Positions 33,683 to 41,936 of a stretch of 64,000 bases of DNA are shown here, one piece after another. A program made the translations under genes and the position numbers. Each line of letters opens with the position of its first letter. Positions within the stretch are counted from its first letter, which is position 1. Where the stretch lies: the NCBI GenBank assembly GCA_964538025.1, contig CAZICZ010000001.1:124001-188000 (forward strand). Direction: 5' to 3'. Below the pieces are notes generated by a model. The model saw nothing but the letters and a program-made list of their open reading frames with translations, was not told where the DNA came from and searched no databases. Origin of the DNA: UBA5078 sp964538025. Its GTDB lineage: Bacteria; Pseudomonadota; Gammaproteobacteria; Pseudomonadales; Pseudohongiellaceae.

Positions 33683-33856
33683 GTCGAATCTCTCCTTGCC
33701 GTCAACGAAACGCCCAGCCTCTGGCGGGCGGGGCGCAGCATAATCAGCCTGCCGATGCTTGGCCAGCCCCCGGCCTGACCTTGAGCGCGATTGCAACGTG
33801 CGCGTCACACAGCCTGCGGTATACTGCCGGGCTGAATTTTACGCTTCTTCTTGACC

Positions 33857-33898
33857 CTTTTTGTCAGACCTTTTTTGTCAGACCTTTTTTGTCAGACC
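33857..33898 (+). repeat. Three tandem 14-bp repeats in the gapdh-arsJ leader
   Basis: Three adjacent copies of TTTTTTGTCAGACC (the first with C for the leading T), ending nine bases before the ribosome-binding site of the GAPDH gene. Each copy has a T-run, so the leader would be U-rich. It may be a regulator-binding array, a slippage-prone tract or simply recent expansion. Confidence 0.9.
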
Positions 33899-33918
33899 CT
33901 TTTTGCAGGAGACGTTCC

Positions 33919-34929
33919 ATGCCCATCCGTATCGGCATCAATGGCCTTGGCCGCATAGGGCGCCTGTGCCTACGCGTGCTGTGCGACCAGCCCGGCATCA
34001 CGCTTGCCCAACTCAACGACCCCGCGCTGGATGCGGCCACGCTGGCGCATCTGCTGAACTTCGATTCCGTGCATGGCCGCTGGCAGCACGAGGCCCGCGC
34101 CGAGGGCGACACGCTGGTGATCGGCGAGCGGCGCATTCCCGTCAGCTGCCGCAGCGCGCTGGCAGAGACGGACTGGTCGGGCTGCGACGGCGTGATCGAG
34201 GCCTCGGGAAAAATGAAAACGCGTGCGGTGCTGCAGGCCTATCTCGATCAGGGCGTGCAGCGCGTGGTCGTGACCGCACCGGTCAAAGAGGATGGCGTGC
34301 TCAACGTGGTCATGGGTGTCAACGATGGCCTGTTTGACCCGGTCCGCCACCGGCTGGTGACGGCGTCCTCCTGCACTACCAACAGCCTCGCCCCCGTGGT
34401 GAAGGTGATTCACGAGAGCCTCGGCATCCGCCACGGGTCGATCACCACGGTACACGACATCACCAATACGCAGCGCATTCTGGATGGCGCCCACAAGGAC
34501 CTGCGCCGTGCCCGTGCCAGCGGCATGAGCCTGATCCCTACCACCACCGGGTCCGCCACCGCGATCAGCGCCATCTTCCCGGAACTCGCCGGGCGGCTGA
34601 ACGGGCACGCGATCCGGGTTCCGCTGGCCAATGCCTCCCTGACCGACTGTGTGTTTGAGGTCGCGCGCACCACCACCGCTGAAGAGGTCAATGCCCTGCT
34701 CAAGGCGGCGGCGGAGGGCCCGCTGAAGGGCATCCTCGGTTATGAGGAGCGCCCGCTGGTGTCGGTCGATTACAAGGGCGACCCGCGCTCGGGCGTGGTG
34801 GATGCCCTGTCCACGCTCGTGGTCAATGGCACGCAGGTGAAGCTCTATGTGTGGTACGACAACGAGTGGGGCTATGCCAACCGCAGCGTGGAACTGACGT
34901 TGAAGGTGCTGGGAGCTGTGCACTCGTGA
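33919..34929 (+). CDS. gapdh: ArsJ-associated glyceraldehyde-3-phosphate dehydrogenase
   Basis: Predicted 336 residues with the full GAPDH layout: NAD-binding GINGLGRIGRL at the N-terminus, catalytic cysteine in TASSCTTNSLAPVVK, and the C-terminal WYDNEWGYANRSVEL. In ars operons this enzyme makes 1-arseno-3-phosphoglycerate from glyceraldehyde 3-phosphate and arsenate, which ArsJ then exports. Its role here is inferred from the GTGA overlap with arsJ. AGGAGA lies seven bases before the ATG at 33919; a longer frame upstream runs through the 14-bp repeats and is unlikely to be translated. Confidence 0.95.
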   Translation: MPIRIGINGLGRIGRLCLRVLCDQPGITLAQLNDPALDAATLAHLLNFDSVHGRWQHEARAEGDTLVIGERRIPVSCRSALAETDWSGCDGVIEASGKMKTRAVLQAYLDQGVQRVVVTAPVKEDGVLNVVMGVNDGLFDPVRHRLVTASSCTTNSLAPVVKVIHESLGIRHGSITTVHDITNTQRILDGAHKDLRRARASGMSLIPTTTGSATAISAIFPELAGRLNGHAIRVPLANASLTDCVFEVARTTTAEEVNALLKAAAEGPLKGILGYEERPLVSVDYKGDPRSGVVDALSTLVVNGTQVKLYVWYDNEWGYANRSVELTLKVLGAVHS

Positions 34930-36146
34930 CTGCCGCGCGCACCGACGCTGTGCGCCAGTACGCCATCGTTACCGGCAACTACTGGGCCTTCACACTGACC
35001 GACGGCGCCCTGCGCATGCTGGTGGTGCTGCACTTCCACGCGCTGGGGTTCTCGCCGCTGGACATTGCCCTGCTGTTTTTGTTCTACGAGTTTTTCGGCG
35101 TCGTGACCAATCTGTTTGGCGGCTGGATCGGTGCCCGTGTGGGGCTGCACCGCACGCTGCACCTGGGGCTGTTGCTGCAGGTGATTGCCCTGTGCCTGCT
35201 GCTCGTGCCCGCGTCGTGGCTCACCGTGCCGTGGGTGATGGGGGCACAGGCGCTCTCGGGCATTGCAAAAGACCTGAACAAGATGAGCGCCAAGAGCGCC
35301 ATCAAACTGCTGGTGCCGGCCGACGCGCCGGGACGGCTATACCACTGGGTGGCCGTGCTCACCGGGTCCAAGAATGCCCTTAAGGGCGCGGGCTATTTTT
35401 TAGGCGGCGCGTTGCTGGCCCTGCTGGGTTTTGCCGGCGCGGTCGCGGCCATGGCCATCGGGCTGCTGGGGGTCTTTGCACTGTCGCTGCTCCTGCTGCG
35501 GGGAACGCCGGGCAAGCTGAGCCAAGCGCCAAAATTCCGCGAGTTGTTTTCCCGCAGCCGGGCCATCAATCTGCTGGCGGCAGCGCGCCTGTTTTTGTTC
35601 GGCGCGCGCGACGTGTGGTTTGTCGTGGCGTTGCCGGTGTTTCTCTCGCAGAGCCTCGGCTGGCCGCCCGGCCAGACCGGTGGCTTTCTGGCACTGTGGG
35701 TGATCGGCTATGGCGCGGTGCAAGCGATTGCCCCTCGCATTACCGGCCCCCACCCCCAGGGCGGCGCAGCGCGCGGATGGGCGGCGGGACTGATGCTGAT
35801 TCCGGCGGCCCTAGCGATGGCACTCGGCCAGGCAGACAGCACGACCACCGCGCTGATCGGTGGGCTGCTGCTTTTCGGCGCGGTGTTTGCGGTGAACTCG
35901 TCCCTGCACAGCTTTCTGATCGTGCATTACGCCCGACACAGCGGCGTGTCGCTGGACGTCGGGTTTTACTACATGGCCAATGCGCTGGGCCGTCTGGCGG
36001 GCACGGTGCTCTCGGGCGCAGTCTTTCAGGCCGCCGGCCAGGGCAGTGCCGGACTGCAGGCCTGCCTGTGGCTCTCCAGCGGATTTCTGGCGGCGGCGTT
36101 GGTGTTCTCTTTCGGGTTGCCACGGGGGGGCAACGAAAGTGTATGA
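34926..36146 (+). CDS. arsJ: ArsJ organoarsenical efflux transporter (MFS)
   Basis: Predicted 406 residues, about 12 membrane helices, major facilitator superfamily. The N-terminus VTAARTDAVRQYAIVTGNYWAFTLTDGALRML and the internal SGIAKDLNKMSAKSAIKLL are typical of ArsJ. It exports 1-arseno-3-phosphoglycerate, which then breaks down to arsenate outside. The start is a GTG that overlaps the GAPDH stop codon (GTGA), with GGGAG nine bases upstream, so translation is coupled. No ArsR gene is present in the window. Confidence 0.93.
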   Translation: MTAARTDAVRQYAIVTGNYWAFTLTDGALRMLVVLHFHALGFSPLDIALLFLFYEFFGVVTNLFGGWIGARVGLHRTLHLGLLLQVIALCLLLVPASWLTVPWVMGAQALSGIAKDLNKMSAKSAIKLLVPADAPGRLYHWVAVLTGSKNALKGAGYFLGGALLALLGFAGAVAAMAIGLLGVFALSLLLLRGTPGKLSQAPKFRELFSRSRAINLLAAARLFLFGARDVWFVVALPVFLSQSLGWPPGQTGGFLALWVIGYGAVQAIAPRITGPHPQGGAARGWAAGLMLIPAALAMALGQADSTTTALIGGLLLFGAVFAVNSSLHSFLIVHYARHSGVSLDVGFYYMANALGRLAGTVLSGAVFQAAGQGSAGLQACLWLSSGFLAAALVFSFGLPRGGNESV

Positions 36147-36176
36147 TTCGGGCATCCCACCCTAATGAGATGCTCC

Positions 36177-36473
36177 ATGCGCCATTGCCCCCATTGCGAT
36201 CAGCCCCGGCTGCGAAAGAACCACTGGCTTTCCACCCGCTACCACTGCCTTGCCTGCGGACACCGCTTTGCGCTGATGCCCCGACAACGTGCGATCAGCC
36301 TTGTGCTGATCAACGTGCTGCCCCTCGTGGGCGTGGTGGCCGGCATTGCCACGCATAGCCTGCTGGTGTTTGGCATGCTCACGGTACTTGTCCCCCTGTG
36401 GGCGTATTTTGCTTACCGGCGGGCGGCGCCGTTACGGGCGCTTGCACCCCTGTCTGATCAGGGCTCCTCATGA
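36177..36473 (+). CDS. Small zinc-ribbon membrane protein, unknown function
   Basis: Predicted 98 residues. It begins MRHCPHCDQPRLRKNHWLSTRYHCLACGHRF, with two CxxC pairs about 22 residues apart forming a likely zinc ribbon, followed by two hydrophobic segments (about 39-58 and 62-82) and a short polar tail. I know no named family. An in-frame ATG at 36165 would add MRCS. The stop overlaps the acetyltransferase start by four bases (ATGA). Confidence 0.7.
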   Translation: MRHCPHCDQPRLRKNHWLSTRYHCLACGHRFALMPRQRAISLVLINVLPLVGVVAGIATHSLLVFGMLTVLVPLWAYFAYRRAAPLRALAPLSDQGSS

Positions 36474-37045
36474 GACGTGCAAACGCACCGGAACACATGA
36501 ATAAGGACATGACCCTCATCAGAACAGCGACCGCCTCCGATGCCGAGGATCTGGCCGCATTGGCCGAGTCCACTTTCAGAGCCACCTTTTCCGCACAAAA
36601 TTCACCGGAGGATATGAACCTTCATTGTCAGGCGCACTATGGAAAAGCAATTCAACTGCGGGAACTTCTCGACCCCGGGATCGTCACTCTTGTTGCGCAG
36701 GCCGGCGACCGCCTGGTGGCATTTGCGCAACTGCGTTGGGGCGATGCGCCTGTGTGCGTCGGTGACACGGGCGCGGGTGAAATTCAGCGGCTTTATCTTG
36801 ATAAAAATTTTCACGGCAAAGGTCTGGCGCACAAAATGATGGAAGCTTGTCTGCAACTTTTTGCGACACGCAAGACCGCGCTCGTTTGGCTTGGCGTGTG
36901 GGAACATAACCCGCGGGCCATCGCGTTTTACAAAAAGTGCGGCTTTACAGAAGCTGGCGCACATGTGTTTCCCCTTGGCACCGACCTGCAGAGAGATATC
37001 ATCCTTGTAAGGCCCGTGGGTGACATCCACTCACCTGCACCCTGA
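36470..37045 (+). CDS. GNAT family N-acetyltransferase
   Basis: Predicted up to 191 residues with one GNAT domain. The typical opening IRTATASDAEDLAALAESTF is followed by the acetyl-CoA loop IQRLYLDKNFHGKGLAHKMMEACLQLF (R/Q-x-x-G-x-A type) and VWEHNPRAIAFYKKCGFTEAGAHVFPLG. It transfers an acetyl group from acetyl-CoA to an unknown amine. The frame can start at 36470 (overlapping the preceding stop), 36497 or 36509; the first is kept because of coupling. Its codon use is slightly less GC-rich than the ars genes. Confidence 0.87.
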   Translation: MRRANAPEHMNKDMTLIRTATASDAEDLAALAESTFRATFSAQNSPEDMNLHCQAHYGKAIQLRELLDPGIVTLVAQAGDRLVAFAQLRWGDAPVCVGDTGAGEIQRLYLDKNFHGKGLAHKMMEACLQLFATRKTALVWLGVWEHNPRAIAFYKKCGFTEAGAHVFPLGTDLQRDIILVRPVGDIHSPAP

Positions 37046-37130
37046 AGACCTTGACGGCCTCACACCCTCTGCAGTGAGATACACGGTATGCATTGCACCG
37101 GCATACGACATCACTGACAGGAGCACGAAT

Positions 37131-37625
37131 ATGCTGACGCTGAATGAGACAGGAACCCTGCATGTGATCGCACAGGTCGCGATAGCGCTCATTGGGTTCA
37201 CGGGTATCGTTATCTCCCTGGGAGAGCGCGCAAGAGACAGCTGGACAGCCGAAGTGAAACTTCGACTTTACACAATGCTCTACCCCAGCATGACGGCATT
37301 GTTCTGCAGTTTTGTTCCTCTCATCCTGGTGTACTTCATCACGGATATTGAAACCTGCTGGCGACTGAGCAACGGGATTTTGGGACTTGCCCATGCGATC
37401 AATCTTGCAGGATTTCTGCGGGGTTCCAAAGTGGCGCATATCACACGAACCCAAAAACTAAACGCCCTGTTTGGCGGCTGCGTTGTGCTGACCCACTTCC
37501 TGGCGGCGTTTGCGATACTGCCGTGGCAAGAGGCGATTTTCCTCTTTGGACTTCTTCAGCAACTTTATATCGGATTCCACAATTTTATTTTGCTGTTCAA
37601 ACCGGGTGAGAAAAGCAGTGGCTGA
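37131..37625 (+). CDS. Four-helix membrane protein, unknown function
   Basis: Predicted 164 residues with four hydrophobic segments (about 10-28, 50-72, 80-98 and 112-150). It starts MLTLNETGTLHVIAQVAIALIGFTGIVISLGER. AGGAG lies seven bases before the ATG at 37131, which decides this start over one 111 bases upstream. I recognise the pattern as a common uncharacterised bacterial membrane protein but no function is known. Nothing in the context suggests one. Confidence 0.7.
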   Translation: MLTLNETGTLHVIAQVAIALIGFTGIVISLGERARDSWTAEVKLRLYTMLYPSMTALFCSFVPLILVYFITDIETCWRLSNGILGLAHAINLAGFLRGSKVAHITRTQKLNALFGGCVVLTHFLAAFAILPWQEAIFLFGLLQQLYIGFHNFILLFKPGEKSSG

Positions 37626-37953
37626 TGTGCACGGTTGTTGTTCTCGTTGCTCCAGCGTGTCGCGTGAAAATATACGCACACGATTTTCCATGCGTGCAGA
37701 AAATTGCTTGCGATCTTAATCAGATTTCATTTTGAGTCTGCCTTAGCCTAACGAATTGCTAGTTTGTTAAGAACTGGGGCACCCATTTACAGTCAGATTA
37801 ACACTCTATTGGCATTACACGATGTCGGTGGGATACTCCCTCGCAAACTTTAAATTCGAGCATGCAAAGATTCCACTGGAGAGTGAGCATGCACACGATA
37901 TAAATGTTATGTGTCTATGAACCCATTGTGCCGACCGAGAGCTTTTTAAGATC
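37626..37953. other. AT-rich intergenic region
   Basis: About 330 bases, clearly AT-richer than the flanking genes. No supported gene. It contains GCCTAAC at 37748-37754, which looks like half an integron recombination core, but no partner core was found. Together with the next gene it looks like acquired DNA. Confidence 0.5.
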
Positions 37954-38421
37954 ATGAGTAAATTAAAGTTACAAGAATGGGCGCTTATTGCTGAAATCGT
38001 TGGTGCGATCGCAGTAGTGGTATCACTCATCTATGTTGGCGTGAGTGTCCGACAAAATACAAACGCCATTTTAGTGTCAAATCACCAATCAATTGTCGCT
38101 ATGGATATCGATAGGAACACTTGGTATAGAGACTTAGAATTCGCTGCTGCATATGAATTGGCACTAGAAGACTACACTAAATTGTCATCAGCTCAACTTC
38201 GTCAGTTTCGTACTTTCGTTGCTGACACATTTAACACTTGGGAGTTTGGTTTTATTACGCACTCAAGGGGCATGATGGACGATACTATCTGGGGCGGCTG
38301 GGATCAGTACTACCGCAATGAACTGAAAAAAGAGTCATATCGGTGGTTCTGGAATAGCTCGAAAATGGGCTTCTCTGATGATTTTAGAAACTATGTAGAT
38401 TCAATTCAGGCTGATATGTAG
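37954..38421 (+). CDS. AT-rich small membrane-anchored protein, probably acquired
   Basis: Predicted 155 residues starting MSKLKLQEWALIAEIVGAIAVVVSLIYVGVSVRQNT: one N-terminal membrane segment (about 11-31), then a helical soluble part rich in Trp and Tyr (WGGWDQYYRNELKKESYRWFWNSS). The pattern is familiar from uncharacterised proteins scattered across marine proteobacteria and often found on mobile DNA. Function is unknown. Codon use is AT-rich (AAA, TTA, ATT frequent), unlike the neighbours. AAG/GAG ribosome signal is weak. It lies on the 3' side of a tRNA-Arg gene, a common island insertion point. Confidence 0.7.
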   Translation: MSKLKLQEWALIAEIVGAIAVVVSLIYVGVSVRQNTNAILVSNHQSIVAMDIDRNTWYRDLEFAAAYELALEDYTKLSSAQLRQFRTFVADTFNTWEFGFITHSRGMMDDTIWGGWDQYYRNELKKESYRWFWNSSKMGFSDDFRNYVDSIQADM

Positions 38422-38606
38422 TGCTTCAGTTGAAACCGAGTAAAGCTTGAGATAACTACACATCACAAGCGCTTTTCAAAGTGACGCGGCTACGCCGGGC
38501 ATTTGAAGCGAACGTGAAGAAATATCCAAAATTGAGATAATCGAAAACGGAAATCACGGGGGCAAGTTCCTTGATTTTTTTGAGGACGTTCGATTCTAAG
38601 GGTAAC

Positions 38607-38693
38607 TTCAAGAGAGATTGACTCGGGTTTTGGCTAAGCCAAAACCCTCGCCCTTCGGGTGACTTTCGGTCATCTTGAAAGCTGTGCTTTCAA
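38607..38693. ncRNA. Candidate structured RNA or folded DNA element
   Basis: Three adjacent inverted repeats: a perfect 11-bp pair (GGGTTTTGGCT and AGCCAAAACCC, 38625-38647), CGCCC/GGGTG (38649-38661), and TTGAAAGC/GCTTTCAA (38675-38693). In addition TTCAAGA (38607-38613) can pair with TCTTGAA (38673-38679), which would enclose the first two stems and compete with the third. Read on the plus strand, the terminator at 38732 lies 40 bases further on. No promoter could be named. It could equally be a recombination site left by an island. Confidence 0.4.
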
Positions 38694-38731
38694 TCGAACT
38701 AAGGAGTTGAACTCGAAGGGTGCCACAAAAT

Positions 38732-38759
38732 AAAAAAGGGTCCATCAAGGACCCTTTTT
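38732..38759. terminator. Bidirectional intrinsic terminator beside tRNA-Arg
   Basis: Stem GGGTCC/GGACCC with a five-base loop, T-run on the plus strand and A-run (T on minus) on the other side. It ends the tRNA transcript on the minus strand. Confidence 0.85.
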
Positions 38760-38764
38760 CATTT

Positions 38765-38841
38765 TGGCGCACCCGGAGAGATTCGAACTCCCGACCAAGT
38801 GGTTCGAAGCCACCTACTCTATCCAGCTGAGCTACGGGTGC
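38765..38841 (-). tRNA. tRNA-Arg (anticodon TCG)
   Basis: A 77-base cloverleaf on the minus strand. The acceptor arms GCACCCG/CGGGTGC pair, the D arm is AGCTCAGCTGGATAGAGT, the anticodon stem GTGGC.. /..CCAC frames the loop CTTCGAA with anticodon TCG (reads CGA), and the T arm has GTTCGAATC. The CCA end is encoded. A terminator follows directly. Confidence 0.96.
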
Positions 38842-38895
38842 GTGCGGGGCGAGATTATAGTGAAGAGTTGGGGAGACGTCACCGTTTAAATGCCT

Positions 38896-40455
38896 CTACT
38901 CCACCCGCAGCCCGGCAATGCCCACACTCACCTGCCCCGCGGCGGGGCTGGTCCCGGCAGGGAAGCCGAGGCCGGAATCCACATCACCACTTTGCCCCTG
39001 TTGCAGCAGGGGAATCACCACGGTGCGGGTCGCCGTCTGGCCGTTGATCAGGGCGCGGAACTGCACCTGCACATTGCTGACGGGGATGGGTGCGCTGGAC
39101 TGCACGCGGGCGAGCAGGCGGCCCTGGGCGTTCACGTAGGGCTGCACGGCGATGTAACGGCCGGGGTTGTCGGGGATGTCGAGGCGGGCAAAGGAGGCGC
39201 TGGCCTGTTGTCCCACCTGTCCAGAGGCCTCGGCGGCGATCTGGAAATATTGTTTGGCGGCGGCGCGGTCATTGGATTGCAGGGAGAGCGTGCCCAGCTC
39301 GTTCATGGCGAGGGCGGTGGGCAGCAGCTTGATGCTGGCCTGCAAATCCTGTGTGGCGCGCTCGTGCAGGCCCTGCCGGGCGAAGGCAACGCCGCGGCCC
39401 AGGTAGTAGTCGAAATAGTCCGGGTCCTGCGCGATGGCGCGGTCGTACTGTGGCACGGCGGCCTCATAACGGCGCTGATACACCAGAATGTCGGCCTGCA
39501 GGCCGAGGAAACGGGCTTCGTTGGGCACTAGCGACAGCGCGGTGTCGAGGGTGCGGGAGGCTTCCTCCAGCTTGTCCTGTGCAATCAGTTGCTCTGCCTC
39601 GTCGAAAGCGTCATAGGCGGGCTTGGTGCTGCGCAAGAAGGCGGTGGCTTCCTGGTAGCGCTCGGTTCCCAGTTCGCCCCCGCTGATCCCCTCGGCCCGC
39701 AACTGGGCGACCAGTGCGCGGTTGTTCTGCACACGCTCCAGTGAGGGCGGGTGGCTGGCGAACAGGCCGTCGAGCCAGCTGCTCTCACGGCCTTCGCTCA
39801 GGCGCACAAAGGTTTCCTGCAGGCTGATGGCCGCGGCGGGGTCATAACCCGCGCGGGCCATATAGCGGATGCCATAGGCATCGGATTCGCGCTCGGCGTC
39901 GCGACCATAGCGCTGCGTCAGCAACTGCACGCCCAGCTGGGCACCGCCCACCGCGTAGTCGGCGTATTCGGTGCCAGCGGCAGCAATCGCGCCCACGACC
40001 ATGGCGCCCTGCAGGAGCATGCCGCGCTCCATGGCCTGCGCCCCATGACGGGCGGCGGCGTGCACGATCTCATGGCCCAGCACGGCGGCGAGTTCGGCTT
40101 CGCTGTTGAGCTCCACCAACAGGCCGCGGTTGACGGCGATCTTGCCCCCGGGCAGCGCCCAGGCATTGGGCACGGAATTGTTAAGCACCACAAACTCGTA
40201 AGGGAGTTGGCGGTCACTGACGGCGGCCAGCCGATTGCCCACGCCCTGCACATAGGCCGTCAGTGCCGGGTCCACGCTGAATTGCCCGCCCTGCCCCTGT
40301 TGGGACGGCAGGTATTGCTGAGCGCCAATCGTCAACTCGCGGTCGGTGGAAATAAAACTCAGCTGACGCTCCCCCGTCACCGGGTTCTCGGCGCAGCCAC
40401 CCAACAAGGCAAGGCCCAGGGCAAGGAAAATTTTCAGGGAGGGGCGTGTGCTCAT
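38896..40455 (-). CDS. M48 metalloprotease lipoprotein with TPR repeats (BepA/LoiP-like)
   Basis: Predicted 519 residues. A lipoprotein signal ends LLGGC (Cys21). The M48 zinc protease domain has HEIVHAAARHG (HExxH, about 129-133) and the downstream zinc glutamate in RDAERESDAYGIRYM. It ends at ASHPPSLERV, then a C-terminal helical region of TPR repeats (about 285-430) and a short beta-rich tail follow. BepA-type proteins act in the periplasm to repair or degrade stalled outer-membrane proteins such as LptD and BamA substrates. The TPR repeats support BepA over LoiP, but the lipid anchor and the C-terminal tail are not those of E. coli BepA. Confidence 0.9.
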   Translation of the reverse strand: MSTRPSLKIFLALGLALLGGCAENPVTGERQLSFISTDRELTIGAQQYLPSQQGQGGQFSVDPALTAYVQGVGNRLAAVSDRQLPYEFVVLNNSVPNAWALPGGKIAVNRGLLVELNSEAELAAVLGHEIVHAAARHGAQAMERGMLLQGAMVVGAIAAAGTEYADYAVGGAQLGVQLLTQRYGRDAERESDAYGIRYMARAGYDPAAAISLQETFVRLSEGRESSWLDGLFASHPPSLERVQNNRALVAQLRAEGISGGELGTERYQEATAFLRSTKPAYDAFDEAEQLIAQDKLEEASRTLDTALSLVPNEARFLGLQADILVYQRRYEAAVPQYDRAIAQDPDYFDYYLGRGVAFARQGLHERATQDLQASIKLLPTALAMNELGTLSLQSNDRAAAKQYFQIAAEASGQVGQQASASFARLDIPDNPGRYIAVQPYVNAQGRLLARVQSSAPIPVSNVQVQFRALINGQTATRTVVIPLLQQGQSGDVDSGLGFPAGTSPAAGQVSVGIAGLRVE

Positions 40456-40579
40456 GGAAACTCTCTATGGCCAGTTAGCGAAGGATGTCAGTGTAAGAAA
40501 TGGGCGCGGGCCTGCCTAGTCGGTTGCGCGCTGCTTTTGCGCTATGCTTGAGACAGCCTAATCACAAGGAAGATTCCCG

Positions 40580-41152
40580 ATGAAAACACGTTGCACCTGG
40601 TGCGGGTCCGACCCGCTGTATGTGGCCTACCACGACACCGAATGGGGGGTGCCCGTGCATGACGAACGCACCCTGTTTGAGTTCCTCACGCTGGAATGCC
40701 AGCAGGCGGGCCTGAGCTGGATCACGGTCCTGCGCAAGCGGGAAAACTACCGCAGGCAATTCCACGATTTTGATCCGCAAAAGGTCGCGAAAATGAGCGA
40801 CGCGGACATCGAGGAACGCATGTTGGACACGGGGCTCATCCGCAACCGCGCCAAGTTGAATTCAATCCGCAGCAACGCTGTCGCGTTTCTGGCGGTGCAA
40901 AAGGAATTCGGCAGTTTCGATGCCTACATCTGGTCTTTCACGGACGGCAAGGTGATCGATGGCAATCGCCAGAGCATGGGGGATATTCCGGCCACCTCAG
41001 CGATCAGCGACGCGCTGTCCAAGGACATGAAAAAGCGCGGCTTCAAGTTCGTGGGCACCACGGTGATCTACGCGCATATGCAGGCCACGGGCATGGTCAA
41101 CGACCATGTGCGCGACTGTTTCCGCTACAAAGAAGTGAAAGCGCTGGGCTAG
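40580..41152 (+). CDS. tag: DNA-3-methyladenine glycosylase I
   Basis: Predicted 190 residues, the normal Tag length. It removes 3-methyladenine from alkylated DNA in base-excision repair. The N-terminal TRCTWCGSDPLYVAYHDTEWGVPVHDE is diagnostic, with zinc-snap ligands Cys5, His18 and, near the end, His and Cys in NDHVRDCFRY. The catalytic glutamate region is TLECQQAGLSWITVLRKR. AAGGAAG lies eight bases before the ATG. It is convergent with the MarR gene, with two bases between the stops. Confidence 0.96.
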   Translation: MKTRCTWCGSDPLYVAYHDTEWGVPVHDERTLFEFLTLECQQAGLSWITVLRKRENYRRQFHDFDPQKVAKMSDADIEERMLDTGLIRNRAKLNSIRSNAVAFLAVQKEFGSFDAYIWSFTDGKVIDGNRQSMGDIPATSAISDALSKDMKKRGFKFVGTTVIYAHMQATGMVNDHVRDCFRYKEVKALG

Positions 41153-41154
41153 GA

Positions 41155-41715
41155 CTATTGGTCGCGATCGAGCATGCCCACGTCCAGCACGGGTGAGGCA
41201 TCGAGGTCGGAGGCATCCATCATTTCCGCCACGCGCTGGAGAGCGGCCATGATCATGCTGCGCTCCCAGTCTTTCAGCGCACTGAACTGACGAATAAAGG
41301 ATTCCTGCAGAGGCTCGGGCGCCAGGTCGAGCACTTTGAGGCCGGCCTCGGTCAGGCTGACCCGCACCTTGCGCTTGTCTTGCGCGGAGCGCTCTCGCTT
41401 GACGAACCCTTCGTGCTCCAAGCGGTCGATGATGGTGGTGAGTGTCGCCTGGCTCAGGCTGATGGTGGCCGCAAGCTCGCTGATGGTGGCAAGACGTTGG
41501 TCCCGCACGGCCTTGAGCAGCACCAGTTGCGAGGTTGTCAGTCCCGAGACCCGGGTGACCTTGCGGGAATGCAGATCCGTCGCGCGGATGACGCGGCGAA
41601 TGGCAGAGAGCACCTGCTCAATTTCCTGCCCCTTCCCTGTGTGTTTATCGAGCGCCTGGCCAGAATCCGTGACCAGCGCGATGGCCGGTGCACTGCCTGA
41701 TGCTGTCTGCGACAT
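41155..41715 (-). CDS. MarR family transcriptional regulator
   Basis: Predicted 186 residues. A winged-helix domain (about 50-140) carries the MarR pattern: LTTSQLVLLKAVRDQRLATISELAATISLSQATLTTIIDRLEHEGFVKRERSAQDKRKVRVSLTEAG. It should bind DNA as a dimer and respond to a small ligand or oxidation. Its target is unknown; the upstream region (41716-42014) contains a long inverted repeat that may be its own operator. The ATG at 41715 was chosen for GAGGG nine bases upstream; the frame is open further up. Confidence 0.9.
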   Translation of the reverse strand: MSQTASGSAPAIALVTDSGQALDKHTGKGQEIEQVLSAIRRVIRATDLHSRKVTRVSGLTTSQLVLLKAVRDQRLATISELAATISLSQATLTTIIDRLEHEGFVKRERSAQDKRKVRVSLTEAGLKVLDLAPEPLQESFIRQFSALKDWERSMIMAALQRVAEMMDASDLDASPVLDVGMLDRDQ

Positions 41716-41936
41716 GACGAACTGCCCTCTCCTGCTAATCCTGAGTAAATCTCGCCGCGAATCCCCCTCCCTTGCTCGGTAAACCGGCAACGGCGTGAGA
41801 GTCTTTCCACCGCCCCGAAGTGCCCTCCCGGAAGGGGCCTCGACGCTGCGCGATTATGAACAGGCACCCGGTTCCTGCGAAAGCCGTCAGCTGTGATTTT
41901 GTGTGTCCGAGTGTTCCTGAAGGCTTATAGGGGAAT

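Larger units (their letters stand above)
38422..38764. other. Non-coding AT-rich region with nested hairpins
   Basis: About 340 bases between the AT-rich gene and tRNA-Arg. The distal half carries a dense set of inverted repeats (see 38607-38693) and a terminator. The proximal half (38440-38530) also has CGCTTTTCAAA pairing with TTTGAAGCG. No gene is supported. Confidence 0.55.

Noticed and set aside
33857..33898. CRISPR-like repeat
   Set aside because: Units are 14 bases, directly adjacent and without spacers, so it is a simple tandem repeat.
36470..37045. Membership of the acetyltransferase in the arsenic module (an arsenic-linked GNAT)
   Set aside because: Only adjacency supports it; the sequence shows a general GNAT domain and a small zinc-ribbon gene intervenes.
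37746..37760. GCCTAAC resembling an integron attC core beside an AT-rich gene
   Set aside because: No matching GTTRRRY core at the right distance and no pairing inner boxes, so it is not a supported cassette site.
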